From: an uncultured bacterium
Lineage (GTDB): Bacteria > Cyanobacteriota > Vampirovibrionia > Gastranaerophilales > Gastranaerophilaceae
DNA length: 38,643 bases
NCBI GenBank assembly: GCA_902777605.1
Contig: CACYUI010000018.1
Span: forward strand, 1-38,643
Direction: 5' to 3'
A model generated the notes under the pieces. It had not been told where the DNA came from, ran no database searches, and saw nothing but the letters and a program-made list of their open reading frames with translations. Positions within the stretch are counted from its first letter, which is position 1. Every line of letters begins with the position of its first letter. This document shows positions 5,990-14,518 of this stretch, piece after piece. A program made the translations under genes and the position numbers.

Positions 5990-6673
5990 ATGAATGTTAA
6001 ATTAATTAATAATACTAACTTTAAGGCGATTCCTATTGCAAAAATAAAAATAAAAGGCATTGATAAACAGTACAAGTTACTTGAGATTACACAGAATGAC
6101 AATGCTTTTCTTAATAATTTCTACAAAAACTTGGATTTAAAGACTCTGATGCCAAATTTAAAAGAATATGAATATGTTGCTTGGGATGGTGTTATTCAAA
6201 ATGCAGTAAAAGTGGCAACAAGAAATGGTCGAAAAACAATACTTGAAACTTTTGACGATAAACCTTGCGGTTTGCTTACTTATAAGGAATATCCTCTAAA
6301 GTTTCATCTAAATTATGTTGCAACAGTTCCTGTTGAGCCTAAGCAAAAAGTGCCCTGTGCAGGGCAGATTTTGTTTAATGAATTTTTTAGAAGACTTTTG
6401 GATAGTTGTGTAGACAAAGCAGAACTCAATGCCTTAAAGTATAGTGCCTTTTCTCCTATATCTAAATATTTGAAACTTGGATTTAAGTTTATTGGCGGGG
6501 ATGAGCGGGTAGAGAGCATGAGAATTTCTCGTGAGCATATTGTTAGTGAGTTGGAACAACAAGACAAATTTATTCAATATAGTAGTGTAGCTGATTCAAA
6601 GGAAGTATTTTTTGATAATACACAAAAAACAGGCAACTTTTTAAGTCGCCTGCTTTTACCATTGATTAAATAA
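5990..6673 (+). CDS. GNAT-acetyltransferase-like protein, lineage-specific N-terminus
   Basis: A 227-aa protein. It opens with MNVKLINNTNFKAIPI, the NNTNFKA-type start seen in many Gastranaerophilales proteins. The body has features of a GNAT fold: LNYVATVPVEPK as the beta-4/beta-5 region, a GQILFNEFFRRLLD helix in the acetyl-CoA position, and YLKLGFKFIGG near the end. Canonical R/Q-x-x-G-x-G/A is not intact, so substrate and activity are uncertain. No Shine-Dalgarno site; see the promoter entry at 5954-5983. Its 3' end contains a hairpin (about 6632-6654) that may serve as terminator. It converges on metG. Confidence 0.55.
   Translation: MNVKLINNTNFKAIPIAKIKIKGIDKQYKLLEITQNDNAFLNNFYKNLDLKTLMPNLKEYEYVAWDGVIQNAVKVATRNGRKTILETFDDKPCGLLTYKEYPLKFHLNYVATVPVEPKQKVPCAGQILFNEFFRRLLDSCVDKAELNALKYSAFSPISKYLKLGFKFIGGDERVESMRISREHIVSELEQQDKFIQYSSVADSKEVFFDNTQKTGNFLSRLLLPLIK
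6632..6658. terminator. Hairpin in the 3' end of the GNAT-like gene
   Basis: CAGGCAACT and AGTCGCCTG pair in 8 of 9 positions around a TTTTA loop, with CTTTT following. It lies inside the last codons of the plus-strand gene and just past the metG stop, so it could terminate either direction. Confidence 0.4.
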
Positions 6674-6684
6674 TAATTTCTTTT

Positions 6685-8241
6685 CTATTTTTTATTTTTG
6701 TCAGCTAGTTCGCTATCCATTCTTAAGAATACAGGTTTAATGCTCTCTTTGTCTATTAAATGTCCTGCTTCTATATTTGTGCAAGTTAAATTATCCAATT
6801 TTATACCTAAGTCAAAACTCAATTGTTCGGACATTGCTTTTGCAATATTCGGACAGAATGGATAAATAAGTGATGTGATAACACACATTATTTCAAGCAC
6901 ATTTGTTAGTACAATTCCGCATTTTTCCATGTTACCTTCTTTTGCCAAAGTCCATGGTGCGTTATCCGTAACATATTTATTTGTAACATCTACAAGCTCT
7001 ATAATTTTTTGTCCGGCTTCTGCTATCTCAAAATAATCAAAATGATGTTTTACTGCTTTTATAGTTTCAATTGCTTTTTCAAATAATTCATTCTTGCCTA
7101 AAAATTCAGGTTTTATATCTCCGTCAAAATATTTTACTAGCATTGAAAGAGTTCTGTTTAACAAATTGCCCATAGAATTTGCCAAATGCGCGTTAACCTT
7201 TTCTTTAAAATCATCATCCGAATAGTTTCCGTCTTTTCCGCAAGGTGCAGATGTTGCCATATAATATCTTAACGGATCAGGAATTTCTAAATTAAATGAC
7301 TCTAAAATTCCTGTTGGCGAAATTACATTCCCTAAAGACTTAGACATTTTTGTTTGATCTATTGTTATCCAACCGTGTGCAAAAATGTGCTTAGGTAGAG
7401 GTAATCCCAGTGCCATGAGTATTCCAATCCAATAAATACTATGGAATTTTAAAATATCTTTACCTATAACATGTACATCAACAGGCCAAAATTCTTTGAA
7501 TAAATCGCTGCTTCCATCAGGGTCATAGCCAATTGCCGTAATATAATTAGACAGAGCATCTATCCATACATAAATCCCTTGTTCTGCATCGTTTGGAACA
7601 TCAATATTCCAGCTTACACTTGATTTGGAACGAGATACGGAAATATCTTCTATATGTTCAAGCTGGTTTAAAACTTCTGTTGCGCGCCAAGAAGGAACAA
7701 TAAAATCGGGGTTTGTCTTAATGTGTTTAATTATTGCATCTTTATATTTAGTAAGTTTGAAGAAATAATTTTCTTCGCTTACTACTTCGGGTTTCTTTTT
7801 GTGATCAGGACAAAGTCCGTCCTCTGTTAAATCTTTTTCGCTCAAAAAGGCTTCACATCCTGCGCAATATAAGCCCGTATATTTGTTTTTATAAATATCA
7901 CCTTGATCTAAAAGTTTTTGGAAAATCTTTTGAACAACTTTTTCGTGTTCGGCATCGGTAGTTCTTATAAATTTTGAATATTCGATATCTAAAGCTTTCC
8001 ATGCATCTTTAAATTTTTGAGAATTCATGTCACAAAATTCTTTTGGACTGACTCCGTTTTCAGCAGAAGTTTTTTGGATTTTAATACCGTGTTCATCAGT
8101 TCCTGTCAAGAAAAAAGTCTTGTCACATCTTTGAGTGTAATGTCTGTATATTACATCTGTTAAAATCTTTTCGTAGGCGTGTCCTACATGCGGAGCGCCG
8201 TTAACATAGTCAATCGCTGTTGTTGCGTAAAATCTTTCCAT
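6685..8241 (-). CDS. metG: Methionyl-tRNA synthetase
   Basis: A 518-aa class I aminoacyl-tRNA synthetase that charges tRNA-Met in the cytoplasm. The HIGH-type motif is HVGH at residues 18-21 (NGAPHVGHAYE). A zinc-knuckle region begins CAGCEAFLSE near residue 127, followed by a further cysteine in GLCPDHKK. KMSKSLG is at about 297-303, and the anticodon-binding helical domain follows. It ends without the C-terminal EMAP/Trbp111-like domain found in longer MetG forms, which is common. The ATG has an AGAGAGGA ribosome site and an extended -10 TGGTACAAT (8270-8278 region). The gene converges on the GNAT-like gene. Confidence 0.95.
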   Translation of the reverse strand: MERFYATTAIDYVNGAPHVGHAYEKILTDVIYRHYTQRCDKTFFLTGTDEHGIKIQKTSAENGVSPKEFCDMNSQKFKDAWKALDIEYSKFIRTTDAEHEKVVQKIFQKLLDQGDIYKNKYTGLYCAGCEAFLSEKDLTEDGLCPDHKKKPEVVSEENYFFKLTKYKDAIIKHIKTNPDFIVPSWRATEVLNQLEHIEDISVSRSKSSVSWNIDVPNDAEQGIYVWIDALSNYITAIGYDPDGSSDLFKEFWPVDVHVIGKDILKFHSIYWIGILMALGLPLPKHIFAHGWITIDQTKMSKSLGNVISPTGILESFNLEIPDPLRYYMATSAPCGKDGNYSDDDFKEKVNAHLANSMGNLLNRTLSMLVKYFDGDIKPEFLGKNELFEKAIETIKAVKHHFDYFEIAEAGQKIIELVDVTNKYVTDNAPWTLAKEGNMEKCGIVLTNVLEIMCVITSLIYPFCPNIAKAMSEQLSFDLGIKLDNLTCTNIEAGHLIDKESIKPVFLRMDSELADKNKK

Positions 8242-8269
8242 GATAATCCTCTCTAAAATAACAATATTG

Positions 8270-8279
8270 ATTGTACCAT
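8270..8279 (-). promoter_or_regulatory. metG extended -10
   Basis: Minus-strand ATGG followed by TACAAT (8270-8275), about 29 bases before the metG ATG. Same extended -10 form as several other promoters in the window. Confidence 0.5.
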
Positions 8280-8309
8280 GAAAAATATAAACGATTAATT
8301 CCCTGAATT

Positions 8310-10004
8310 TTATTCTTCTACAGAAGCAAGCAGTGTATTTACTTCAGAAATTAAATCTTCATTTTGGGTTCTTACTGCATTTACAAGAGCTTTTTTGAGT
8401 AAAGATTTTGCTTTATTAGGGCTGTTAAATTTGAGCATCAATTCTGCTGCTGATTTATAATTTATTGCAATTTCTTCGGAGTTATGTGTTTTTTCATAAT
8501 TCTTAACAGCTTCTGCGTAATATTTAAGTGCCTTATCATTTTTTCTGAAGGTAACACAGGCATCGGCAGTATTGCTCAATACATAGCCTTTCATAGAACT
8601 GTCTGTTGTCTGTTCAACAAGCTTTTTAGCTATATCATAGTATTCAAAAGCATTTTCATCATATTTGTCAGCAAATATATTTGCCATTCTTGTTAAAGAA
8701 TCTGATTGTCCGATTAAATCATCAGATTTTCCTGCGTATGAAATAGATGTAAGGTAGTGATCTAATGCCGCGCCAACTTGATTTACATCATCATAAATTT
8801 GTGCCATAGAAAAATGCGCACGAGATTTTACATTAACATCCGTTGTGTACTGCAATGATTTGTTATAACTGTTCAAAGCTTGAACAAAATGGTCATTATC
8901 ATCGTAGATTTTTCCTATTTCAAGACAAATTCTTGATTGAGTTTCATTATCTTTAAGTTCAGCTGCTCTGTTGAATGCCTCTCTAAACATTGCCATAGCT
9001 TTTTGAGGATTATTTGAAAATGCTTGTTTTCTTGCTTCCACAAACAAAGACTTCAATCTTGTATCTTGAGGAACAATTGTTATATTTGGTTTTTGTGAAA
9101 TATTCTTTTGAGCTTGAATAAATTCTTCTTCAAGAGTCAGTTCTTCTGGTTCAAACTCAATAACTTCTTGTTCTTCTGTAACAGGTTCTGCAACTTGAAC
9201 GGTTTCTTCTTGCGGTATATGTGCTTGTTCTTCTTGTTGAGGTTCAGGAACTTTTTGCGTGTTATTTTCAGGAAATTTTACCAAAAAGCTTGGATTAATA
9301 TCGTTTTCGTTGTAGCTATAGTCTATTTTTTGTAAAAATAGTGCATCAAGCCAGTTTTGAACAACTTTAGACTCTTTGTTTAAAGTTTCCGAAATATATT
9401 TATCTAAAAGTGATGCTGCTATTTTTAGATTGCTCTGTATCAAATTTACTTGCGGATGTGGCTGAGTAACTTGTTCATGTACTTTTTGAAGATATACATT
9501 AACTTGTTCTTCAATTTCTTGAGGTGTTGCAATAGCTTTTATAGTATTTCTAAAATCTTTAATTATCTGCGCAATATTAACTTTATTACTCCTTGGCATT
9601 GCTTGTGGCATTGGAGCTGGTGCTTGCGCAGGAGCCTGCTGAATAGGCTGATATCCACCCTGTATTGATTGGTACTGCATTGGATTAATCTGATTTGGAG
9701 CAGTATGTCTAATAGGAGGTGGTGTGTTGACTTTGTATGTTTGAGCCTGTGGAAAAGCTTTTGGATAGGCATTTGCAGCAGGTGAATATGTGGCAGTACG
9801 ACCGCCAATTGTTACTTGGTCTTGTTCTTGTACATCTTGTGCTCTTCCTCTTGCAATTACTTGAGGATTTTGTTGCTGGTGCCGTTGTTGGTCTTGTGCA
9901 TTTTGATTATGACCGTCTTTATCGGTCTCTCCGCCATTTGCTTTATAATTGCCGTTTGCCTGTGGATAAGGCTGTTGGCGTATTGTATTCATGGTGTTAA
10001 GCAC
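8310..10004 (-). CDS. TPR-repeat protein with Q/P-rich N-terminus
   Basis: A 564-aa protein, not assigned to a named family. Residues 1-140 are low-complexity and rich in Q, P, N and A. Residues 145-240 are a helical region, an acidic E/Q/P linker follows (about 245-300), and residues 315-560 contain six or so tetratricopeptide repeats (e.g. ALNSYNKSLQYTT, ALDHYLTSISYAG, ALKYYAEAVKNYE). TPR arrays are protein-protein scaffolds, so it is probably an adaptor. The start is a GTG (10002-10004) with AAGGAAGG about ten bases upstream; the ATG five codons later is too far from that site to be preferred. No signal peptide. Confidence 0.75.
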   Translation of the reverse strand: MLNTMNTIRQQPYPQANGNYKANGGETDKDGHNQNAQDQQRHQQQNPQVIARGRAQDVQEQDQVTIGGRTATYSPAANAYPKAFPQAQTYKVNTPPPIRHTAPNQINPMQYQSIQGGYQPIQQAPAQAPAPMPQAMPRSNKVNIAQIIKDFRNTIKAIATPQEIEEQVNVYLQKVHEQVTQPHPQVNLIQSNLKIAASLLDKYISETLNKESKVVQNWLDALFLQKIDYSYNENDINPSFLVKFPENNTQKVPEPQQEEQAHIPQEETVQVAEPVTEEQEVIEFEPEELTLEEEFIQAQKNISQKPNITIVPQDTRLKSLFVEARKQAFSNNPQKAMAMFREAFNRAAELKDNETQSRICLEIGKIYDDNDHFVQALNSYNKSLQYTTDVNVKSRAHFSMAQIYDDVNQVGAALDHYLTSISYAGKSDDLIGQSDSLTRMANIFADKYDENAFEYYDIAKKLVEQTTDSSMKGYVLSNTADACVTFRKNDKALKYYAEAVKNYEKTHNSEEIAINYKSAAELMLKFNSPNKAKSLLKKALVNAVRTQNEDLISEVNTLLASVEE

Positions 10005-10267
10005 TATAAACCGTCCTTCCTTTAATAATATCGGTATATTATTAATATTCTTGACTTGCAGGTAAAAATTTCATCCGTTTAGATGATATTTTATTAATAA
10101 TTTATTTTGAAAAGTCATGATAATTCTTAAATTTTTTAAAATTAGTTATTTTATATTTAACAATGTCATAGGACAATTTACCTAATTTGTTTTTCGGTAC
10201 TTTATCTCCTGCGCCAAATATGCTACAATACATGTGCTAAGTGAATTTTAAAGAAACGAGGTAATTT
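10005..10267. other. Divergent intergenic region with promoter
   Basis: No gene seen. Next to the plus-strand operon is an extended -10, TATGC-TACAAT (10219-10229), 38 bases before the ATG at 10268. A ribosome site GAGG precedes that ATG. The left part carries the ribosome site of the divergent TPR gene and AT-rich sequence without clear elements. Confidence 0.4.
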
Positions 10268-10576
10268 ATGTGCAAAGATAAATCATCAATCGGTTTTGGT
10301 GTAGGTTTGATTCTTGGTGTAGTTGGCGGTATAGTAGCCGGTGTTTTATATGCGCCAAAATCAGGTGAAGAAATGAGAGAAAAGGTGAAAGAAACTGTTT
10401 GTGATTTGGCGGAAAAACATTCTCCTGCTGTAAATGAAGCTAAAAAACAAGCATTAGAATCAATAGACCTTTTAAAATACAAGTTAGAAAAACAATACAA
10501 GAAATTCAGTAATATGCTTAAATCAAAAAAAATGAGAAAAGCAAAAGAGCTTGAAGCCTCCGAATTTGATTTCTAG
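10268..10576 (+). CDS. YtxH-domain protein
   Basis: A 102-aa protein of the YtxH type (PF12732). It has a glycine-rich N-terminal hydrophobic helix (FGVGLILGVVGGIVAGVLYA), the hallmark P-K-SGEEMREK, and an amphipathic lysine/glutamate-rich tail. It is anchored in the membrane by one helix. YtxH proteins are general-stress proteins in Bacillus with no known catalytic role. It is first in a cassette with a DUF948-like protein and a second YtxH copy, the same trio type as ytxG-ytxH in Firmicutes. Two cysteines (C2 and C30) are unusual. Confidence 0.8.
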   Translation: MCKDKSSIGFGVGLILGVVGGIVAGVLYAPKSGEEMREKVKETVCDLAEKHSPAVNEAKKQALESIDLLKYKLEKQYKKFSNMLKSKKMRKAKELEASEFDF

Positions 10577-10661
10577 AACTAAATGGGGTAGATAAAACCC
10601 ATAACAATAAAACAATCTAAATTATAATATATATCTAAAATACCAAAGAAAAGGAATACAA

Positions 10662-11027
10662 ATGGAAACAGCGCAATTATATCAAAGCTTAACATTTTTA
10701 GCATATGCATCAGGTGCGATAATTGTTATTGTAGGCATAATGCTATTTAAAGTGTTATTTGACTTATCAAAACTAACACGAAATCTTAATGAAACAGCTG
10801 AGATTGTTAAAACTGAACTTGAACCTACGCTTAAAAATGTTAATAAATCAGTAGAAATTGTAAGTGGAATAATAATAAAAGCAGATGCAGGAGTTAATAG
10901 AGTTAAAGATTTTATTGCAAACTCTCCTCTTAAAATTCTAACAAAATTGTCATCTGTGGGCGGTTCAGTTGTAAAAGGATTTTTTAGCGGTCTTTTTATG
11001 GCTCTAAAATGTGGAAAAAAGAAGTAG
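10662..11027 (+). CDS. DUF948/YtxG-like membrane protein
   Basis: A 121-aa protein with one N-terminal transmembrane helix (about residues 12-34). It is followed by heptad-like helices with NLNETAEIVKTELEPTLKNV and NKSVEIVSG, resembling the DUF948 (YtxG) coiled-coil repeat. The C-terminal segment is GGSVVKGFFSGLFMALK. It lies between two YtxH genes. AAAGGAA precedes the ATG. Role is inferred only from the family association with envelope or stress proteins. Confidence 0.65.
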   Translation: METAQLYQSLTFLAYASGAIIVIVGIMLFKVLFDLSKLTRNLNETAEIVKTELEPTLKNVNKSVEIVSGIIIKADAGVNRVKDFIANSPLKILTKLSSVGGSVVKGFFSGLFMALKCGKKK

Positions 11028-11098
11028 GCTTGTTAGGCGATAAAAAGTTTGTAAAACAAAGATAAACTACAAAGGTCAATAAATAAAGGAGAAACAAT

Positions 11099-11368
11099 AT
11101 GTCAGTAGGAAAATTTTTAGGTGGTTTTGCAATTGGTGCAGCAATTGGTGCTATTGCAGGTATTTTGCTTGCTCCTCAATCAGGAGAAGAAACAAGAGAA
11201 CAGTTAGGTGATATGGCATCTGATTTAGCTAAAAAAACAGATGAAACTGTTAAAGATATCAAAAGAAGAACAGATAACCTAATTAATGATGCGCAAGCAA
11301 AAAGCGAAGAAATTATGGGCAAGCTTCAAGATATGCTAAACAAACAAAAAGATGAAGCTGAAGCATAA
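11099..11368 (+). CDS. YtxH-domain protein, second copy
   Basis: An 89-aa paralogue of the protein at 10268: hydrophobic glycine-zipper helix (GGFAIGAAIGAIAGILLA), then PQSGEETREQLGDMA and a charged coiled-coil tail ending DEAEA. AAAGGAG lies seven bases before the ATG. It closes the cassette; a strong terminator follows at 11392. Confidence 0.8.
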   Translation: MSVGKFLGGFAIGAAIGAIAGILLAPQSGEETREQLGDMASDLAKKTDETVKDIKRRTDNLINDAQAKSEEIMGKLQDMLNKQKDEAEA

Positions 11369-11391
11369 TAAAATGCTATAAACAGAAAAAA

Positions 11392-11419
11392 AGAGCACTA
11401 TTGATAGTGCTCTTTTTTT
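11392..11419 (+). terminator. Terminator of the YtxH cassette
   Basis: A perfect inverted repeat AGAGCACTAT / ATAGTGCTCT followed by seven T. Classic intrinsic terminator. Confidence 0.85.
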
Positions 11420-11449
11420 CATATGTTGTAAATTTGTCTTATATGGTAT

Positions 11450-11478
11450 TTGACTTAGAAACATTTTTATATTAGTAT
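11450..11478 (+). promoter_or_regulatory. Promoter of tRNA-Leu
   Basis: TTGACT (11450-11455), 17-bp spacer, TAGTAT (11473-11478). Located about 70 bases before the tRNA. Confidence 0.5.
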
Positions 11479-11548
11479 TTAGTGGTTAGGTTTAGCAATG
11501 CAAGCTGAGCCGAGAGTGTTATGTATAGCACTCAACCGATTTTATTAT

Positions 11549-11635
11549 GCTCCAGTGGCGGAATCGGTAGACGCGTTGGACTTAAAATCCAATCGGGGTT
11601 CACCCTCGGTGCCAGTTCAAGTCTGGCCTGGAGCA
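11549..11635 (+). tRNA. tRNA-Leu (anticodon UAA)
   Basis: An 87-nt class II tRNA. Acceptor arms GCTCCAG / CTGGAGC and discriminator A; D-arm with GGCGGAATCGGTAGACGC; anticodon stem TTGGA/TCCAA with loop CTTAAAA (UAA anticodon); a long variable arm; T-arm with GTTCAAGTC. CCA is not encoded. There is no intron in the anticodon loop, unlike the group I intron common in cyanobacterial tRNA-Leu(UAA). Confidence 0.95.
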
Positions 11636-11645
11636 ATTCTTAAAA

Positions 11646-11672
11646 GGCTTACCGGTTTGGTAGGTCTTTTTT
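11646..11672. terminator. Terminator after tRNA-Leu
   Basis: An 8-bp stem GGCTTACC / GGTAGGTC (two G-U pairs) with loop GGTTT, followed by six T. It ends the tRNA transcript just before the convergent antiporter gene. Confidence 0.7.
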
Positions 11673-11675
11673 ATG

Positions 11676-12986
11676 CTATTTTTTTGCCTGTAATACTGAT
11701 ACAATTAACCCTAGCCCCATTAATACAGGATAAAACATTCCTTTAAGTATAGTAAAAGAACTTACACCGATAGAGGCAGCAAGGCTCGTCGCAATAAGAA
11801 TTTGCGCACCATATGGTATCATGCCTTGAACTACACATGATGTTGTATCTAATAAACTTGCAGTCCTTGTTGCGTTAACCTTGTATTTTTCTGCAAGCTC
11901 TCTTGCAATTGAACCTGATGTAATAATTGCTACGGTATTATTTGCTGTAAAAAGATTTATTATTCCGACAAGAAAACATATTCCGATTTCGCATGATTTT
12001 CTATCCTTAATCCATCTTCCTGTTTCATTTATTATGTATGTAATTCCACCGTTATATCTTACAAGCAAAAGCATACCACCTGCAAGCATTGCAACTATTA
12101 AGGTTGTTGCCATGCTTATCGTCCCGTCACCGATATATGTAAATGCATCGAAGATATTAAACATTCCATACGAAATGCCGATTATGGTATTTAAAATTGT
12201 ACCAAACAGTAATAAAAACATTACATTAACGCCGGATATACCTAAAATTAGTAACAAGATATATGGGCTGACTTTTATGTAATTATCGAGTGTTAAAACG
12301 GTTTCTTGTATATTAGGAGTTGTACTTGCAAAAATAGGAAGAGCATACAAAATTAAGCACAATATAGCCGGAACTGTAATGATTTTAAGGTTATAAAACA
12401 TTTCATCCCTGATTTCAACATTTTGAGTACGGCTTGCTGCAATTTTTGTATCGGAAATGAGTGACATATTGTCACCAAACATTGCTCCACCTACGGTTGC
12501 ACCAAGTATGAAAGACGGATTTATTCCAAAAGATTGAGATATCGAAACGGCAATCGGAATTATTGCAGCAATTGTACCGCAAGAGGTTCCGATTGAAAGA
12601 GAAATAAGTGCTGATATAACAAACAACCCGAGCACCATAAACTGAGAAGGTATAAAGTGCTGAGCAATAGTTACTGCAGCTTCAACTCCGCCTACAGCCT
12701 TTGCGCTGGCAGTAAATGCTCCAGCCAGAATAAATATCAAGCACATTATCATAATGTCTTTATTGCCCATACCTAAAGCAAAAAGTTCAATTTTTTTTGT
12801 TAATTTTTCTTTGTGATTAAGAATGAGTGCCGTTGCTGAAGATATAATAAAAGCGACAGTCATAGGAACTCTGGAAAAATCCCTTGTCCAAAGTGAAAAG
12901 CCAAAATAAAACAATACAAAGACTATAAAAGGTATTATTGCCTTGAAGCTTGATTCTCGCCATTGTATATGTTCGTTATTACTCAT
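11676..12986 (-). CDS. Na+/H+ antiporter family protein (NhaC-like)
   Basis: A 436-aa polytopic membrane protein with about eleven hydrophobic segments. It belongs to the NhaC-type Na+/H+ antiporter group (PF03553): IGTSCGTIAAIIPIAVSIS, GATVGGAMFGDNMSLISDTK and the late TASLLDTTSCVVQGMIPYGA, where polar and acidic residues sit within helices as expected for ion coordination. It would exchange sodium or a related solute for protons across the inner membrane. An upstream in-frame ATG at 13046 exists, but the GGAG ribosome site (12992-12995) points to the ATG at 12984-12986. A strong promoter lies at 13006-13034. Confidence 0.85.
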   Translation of the reverse strand: MSNNEHIQWRESSFKAIIPFIVFVLFYFGFSLWTRDFSRVPMTVAFIISSATALILNHKEKLTKKIELFALGMGNKDIMIMCLIFILAGAFTASAKAVGGVEAAVTIAQHFIPSQFMVLGLFVISALISLSIGTSCGTIAAIIPIAVSISQSFGINPSFILGATVGGAMFGDNMSLISDTKIAASRTQNVEIRDEMFYNLKIITVPAILCLILYALPIFASTTPNIQETVLTLDNYIKVSPYILLLILGISGVNVMFLLLFGTILNTIIGISYGMFNIFDAFTYIGDGTISMATTLIVAMLAGGMLLLVRYNGGITYIINETGRWIKDRKSCEIGICFLVGIINLFTANNTVAIITSGSIARELAEKYKVNATRTASLLDTTSCVVQGMIPYGAQILIATSLAASIGVSSFTILKGMFYPVLMGLGLIVSVLQAKK

Positions 12987-13005
12987 TTTTTCTCCGCTTT
13001 GATGT

Positions 13006-13034
13006 ATTTTAAACCTAAAAGAGGGTAGTGTCAA
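13006..13034 (-). promoter_or_regulatory. Antiporter promoter
   Basis: Minus-strand TTGACA (13029-13034), 17-bp spacer, TAAAAT (13006-13011): consensus -35 and five of six at -10. It lies upstream of the start chosen at 12986 and inside the longer reading frame, supporting the shorter protein. Confidence 0.75.
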
Positions 13035-13067
13035 TAAAATGCGCACATTGACTCGTTTGAATTTGTA

Positions 13068-13096
13068 TTGACATAATCAAAACTAAGTGATATTTT
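13068..13096 (+). promoter_or_regulatory. Promoter of the NifX-like operon
   Basis: TTGACA (13068-13073), 17-bp spacer, TATTTT (13091-13096). Six bases separate the -10 from an in-frame ATG at 13103, so the transcript may begin at that codon. Confidence 0.55.
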
Positions 13097-13102
13097 TATG
13101 AC

Positions 13103-13723
13103 ATGGGTGAATGTTGTAAAAATTTTTCATGGGGTGGAAAACGAGAAATGGCAGGCAGAAAAAAAACTTGTCTCAAAAAAGTGCCCTTCAACAGAAGAAT
13201 AAATGAGAAAATTTTAAATATATTGCATGAGTATGCTAAAAATCATAATATTACAGACACAGAAGCACTGGAGAGTGCAATTTTGCTACAAACAAATATA
13301 GAAAAACTAAAAGGAGATAAAATTATGAAAATTTGTATTCCAACTTCAAACGGAAGGTTATGTGGACATTTTGGTCATTGTGATTCATTCACATTTGCCG
13401 AAATCAATCCTGAAACAAAAGAAATCATAAGCTTGGAAGAAAAAGTTCCTGAAGACGGTATTTCTTGCCAAAGTGCAGCTTGGATATCAGAGCAGGGGGT
13501 TAGTAAAGTTTTAGCAGGCGGAATGGGCGGAAGGCCTATGATGATGTTTGCTCAAAACGGTGTTGAAGTTGTTGCAGGTTGTCCTGAATTGCCGATAAAA
13601 GATATTATAGAAAGGTATCTATATAATACTCTTGAAACCGGCATTAATACATGCGGCGGAGAAGGTCATGACCATGCGCACTGTCATCATCATGGTGAAG
13701 GTCATCAATGTCATAAACAATAG
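13103..13723 (+). CDS. Small N-terminal domain fused to NifX/NifB-like metal-cofactor protein
   Basis: A 206-aa frame with two parts. Residues 1-74 are basic and helical (AGRKKTCLKKVPFNRRINEK and a following ITDTEALESAILLQTNIEKL), resembling a ribbon-helix-helix or DUF134-type DNA-binding remnant. Residues 75-206 are a dinitrogenase iron-molybdenum cofactor domain (PF02579): MKICIPTSNGRLCGHFGHCD, then GGMGGRPMMMFAQNGVEVVAG, ending in a His/Cys-rich metal-binding tail (HDHAHCHHHGEGH). The second part has its own ATG (13325) with a perfect AAAGGAG eight bases upstream, so a separate 132-aa protein is probably made as well. Other possible starts are ATG 13103 (leaderless) and ATG 13148. It leads a four-gene run. 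Without other nif genes nearby it is probably a metal-cluster carrier rather than a nitrogenase factor. Confidence 0.75.
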   Translation: MGECCKNFSWGGKREMAGRKKTCLKKVPFNRRINEKILNILHEYAKNHNITDTEALESAILLQTNIEKLKGDKIMKICIPTSNGRLCGHFGHCDSFTFAEINPETKEIISLEEKVPEDGISCQSAAWISEQGVSKVLAGGMGGRPMMMFAQNGVEVVAGCPELPIKDIIERYLYNTLETGINTCGGEGHDHAHCHHHGEGHQCHKQ

Positions 13724-13732
13724 GGAGTAAAA

Positions 13733-14509
13733 ATGAAAATACACCAAGTTAGAAATGCAACGATTATAATAACATACAATAATAAAAGGTTTTTAATAGA
13801 TCCTTGGTTTATGCCAAAAAATTATATGCCGGGGTTTGAAGGTGCGGTTAATTCTGAAACAAGACAACCGAGAGTTGAATTGCCTGTCGGTTTTGTTCCC
13901 GACAAATTAAATCTTGATGCAATAATTCTTACTCACTTCCATCCTGATCATTGGGATGAGTTTGCAGCAAAAATATTAGATAAGAACCTTCCGTTTTTTG
14001 TTCAGAGTGAATTTGATAAAAATATCATTGAAAACTATAGTTTTAAAAATATAAAAATTCTTACTGAAAAAGGATTTGATTTTGACGGTATAAAGTTATA
14101 TAAAACCAATTGTCAACATGGCAGACGCGAGATAGTAAAGCCGATGTGCGAACAAATTGGAATGCCCTACGATGCTATGGGTATAATGTTTATGGCTGAT
14201 ACAGAAAACACATTATATGTTGCAGGTGATACAATTTGGTGCGATGAAGTCGAATCGGCAATAGATAAATATACCCCTGATGTAATTGTTATCAATGCTT
14301 GTGGCGCAACTGTTATGATTGGTGATGGTGAACGCTTAATTATGAATAAAGATGATGTTATAAAAATATCTGAATATGCAAAACATTCAACTATAGTTGC
14401 AAGTCATATGGATACCGTAAGCCATAGAACAGTAACAAGAGAAGATATAAGAGGTTTAAAATTGGAAAATGTTCTTGTTCCTGAAGATGGTGAAATTTTA
14501 GAATTCTAG
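13733..14509 (+). CDS. Metallo-beta-lactamase-fold hydrolase (UlaG-like)
   Basis: A 258-aa cytoplasmic protein with the metallo-beta-lactamase signature HFHPDHWD at about residues 65-72, an early ITYNNKRFLIDPW strand, the AGDTIWCDE metal Asp, and SHMDTVSHRT near the end supplying the last His ligand. The overall shape matches the UlaG/RomA-like group (two-metal hydrolases of lactones or phosphoesters). A ribosome site (GGGAG) lies between it and the NifX-like gene, nine bases away. Substrate unknown; the neighbours suggest redox or metal-linked metabolism. Confidence 0.85.
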   Translation: MKIHQVRNATIIITYNNKRFLIDPWFMPKNYMPGFEGAVNSETRQPRVELPVGFVPDKLNLDAIILTHFHPDHWDEFAAKILDKNLPFFVQSEFDKNIIENYSFKNIKILTEKGFDFDGIKLYKTNCQHGRREIVKPMCEQIGMPYDAMGIMFMADTENTLYVAGDTIWCDEVESAIDKYTPDVIVINACGATVMIGDGERLIMNKDDVIKISEYAKHSTIVASHMDTVSHRTVTREDIRGLKLENVLVPEDGEILEF

Positions 14510-14518
14510 GAGAAATTT

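Noticed and set aside
9108..10025. Several plus-strand open frames opposite the TPR gene
   Set aside because: They are shadows of the repetitive Q/P-rich coding strand, with no ribosome sites.
12987..13046. Longer antiporter start at 13046
   Set aside because: The consensus promoter at 13006-13034 lies within the extension, and GGAG points to the ATG at 12986.
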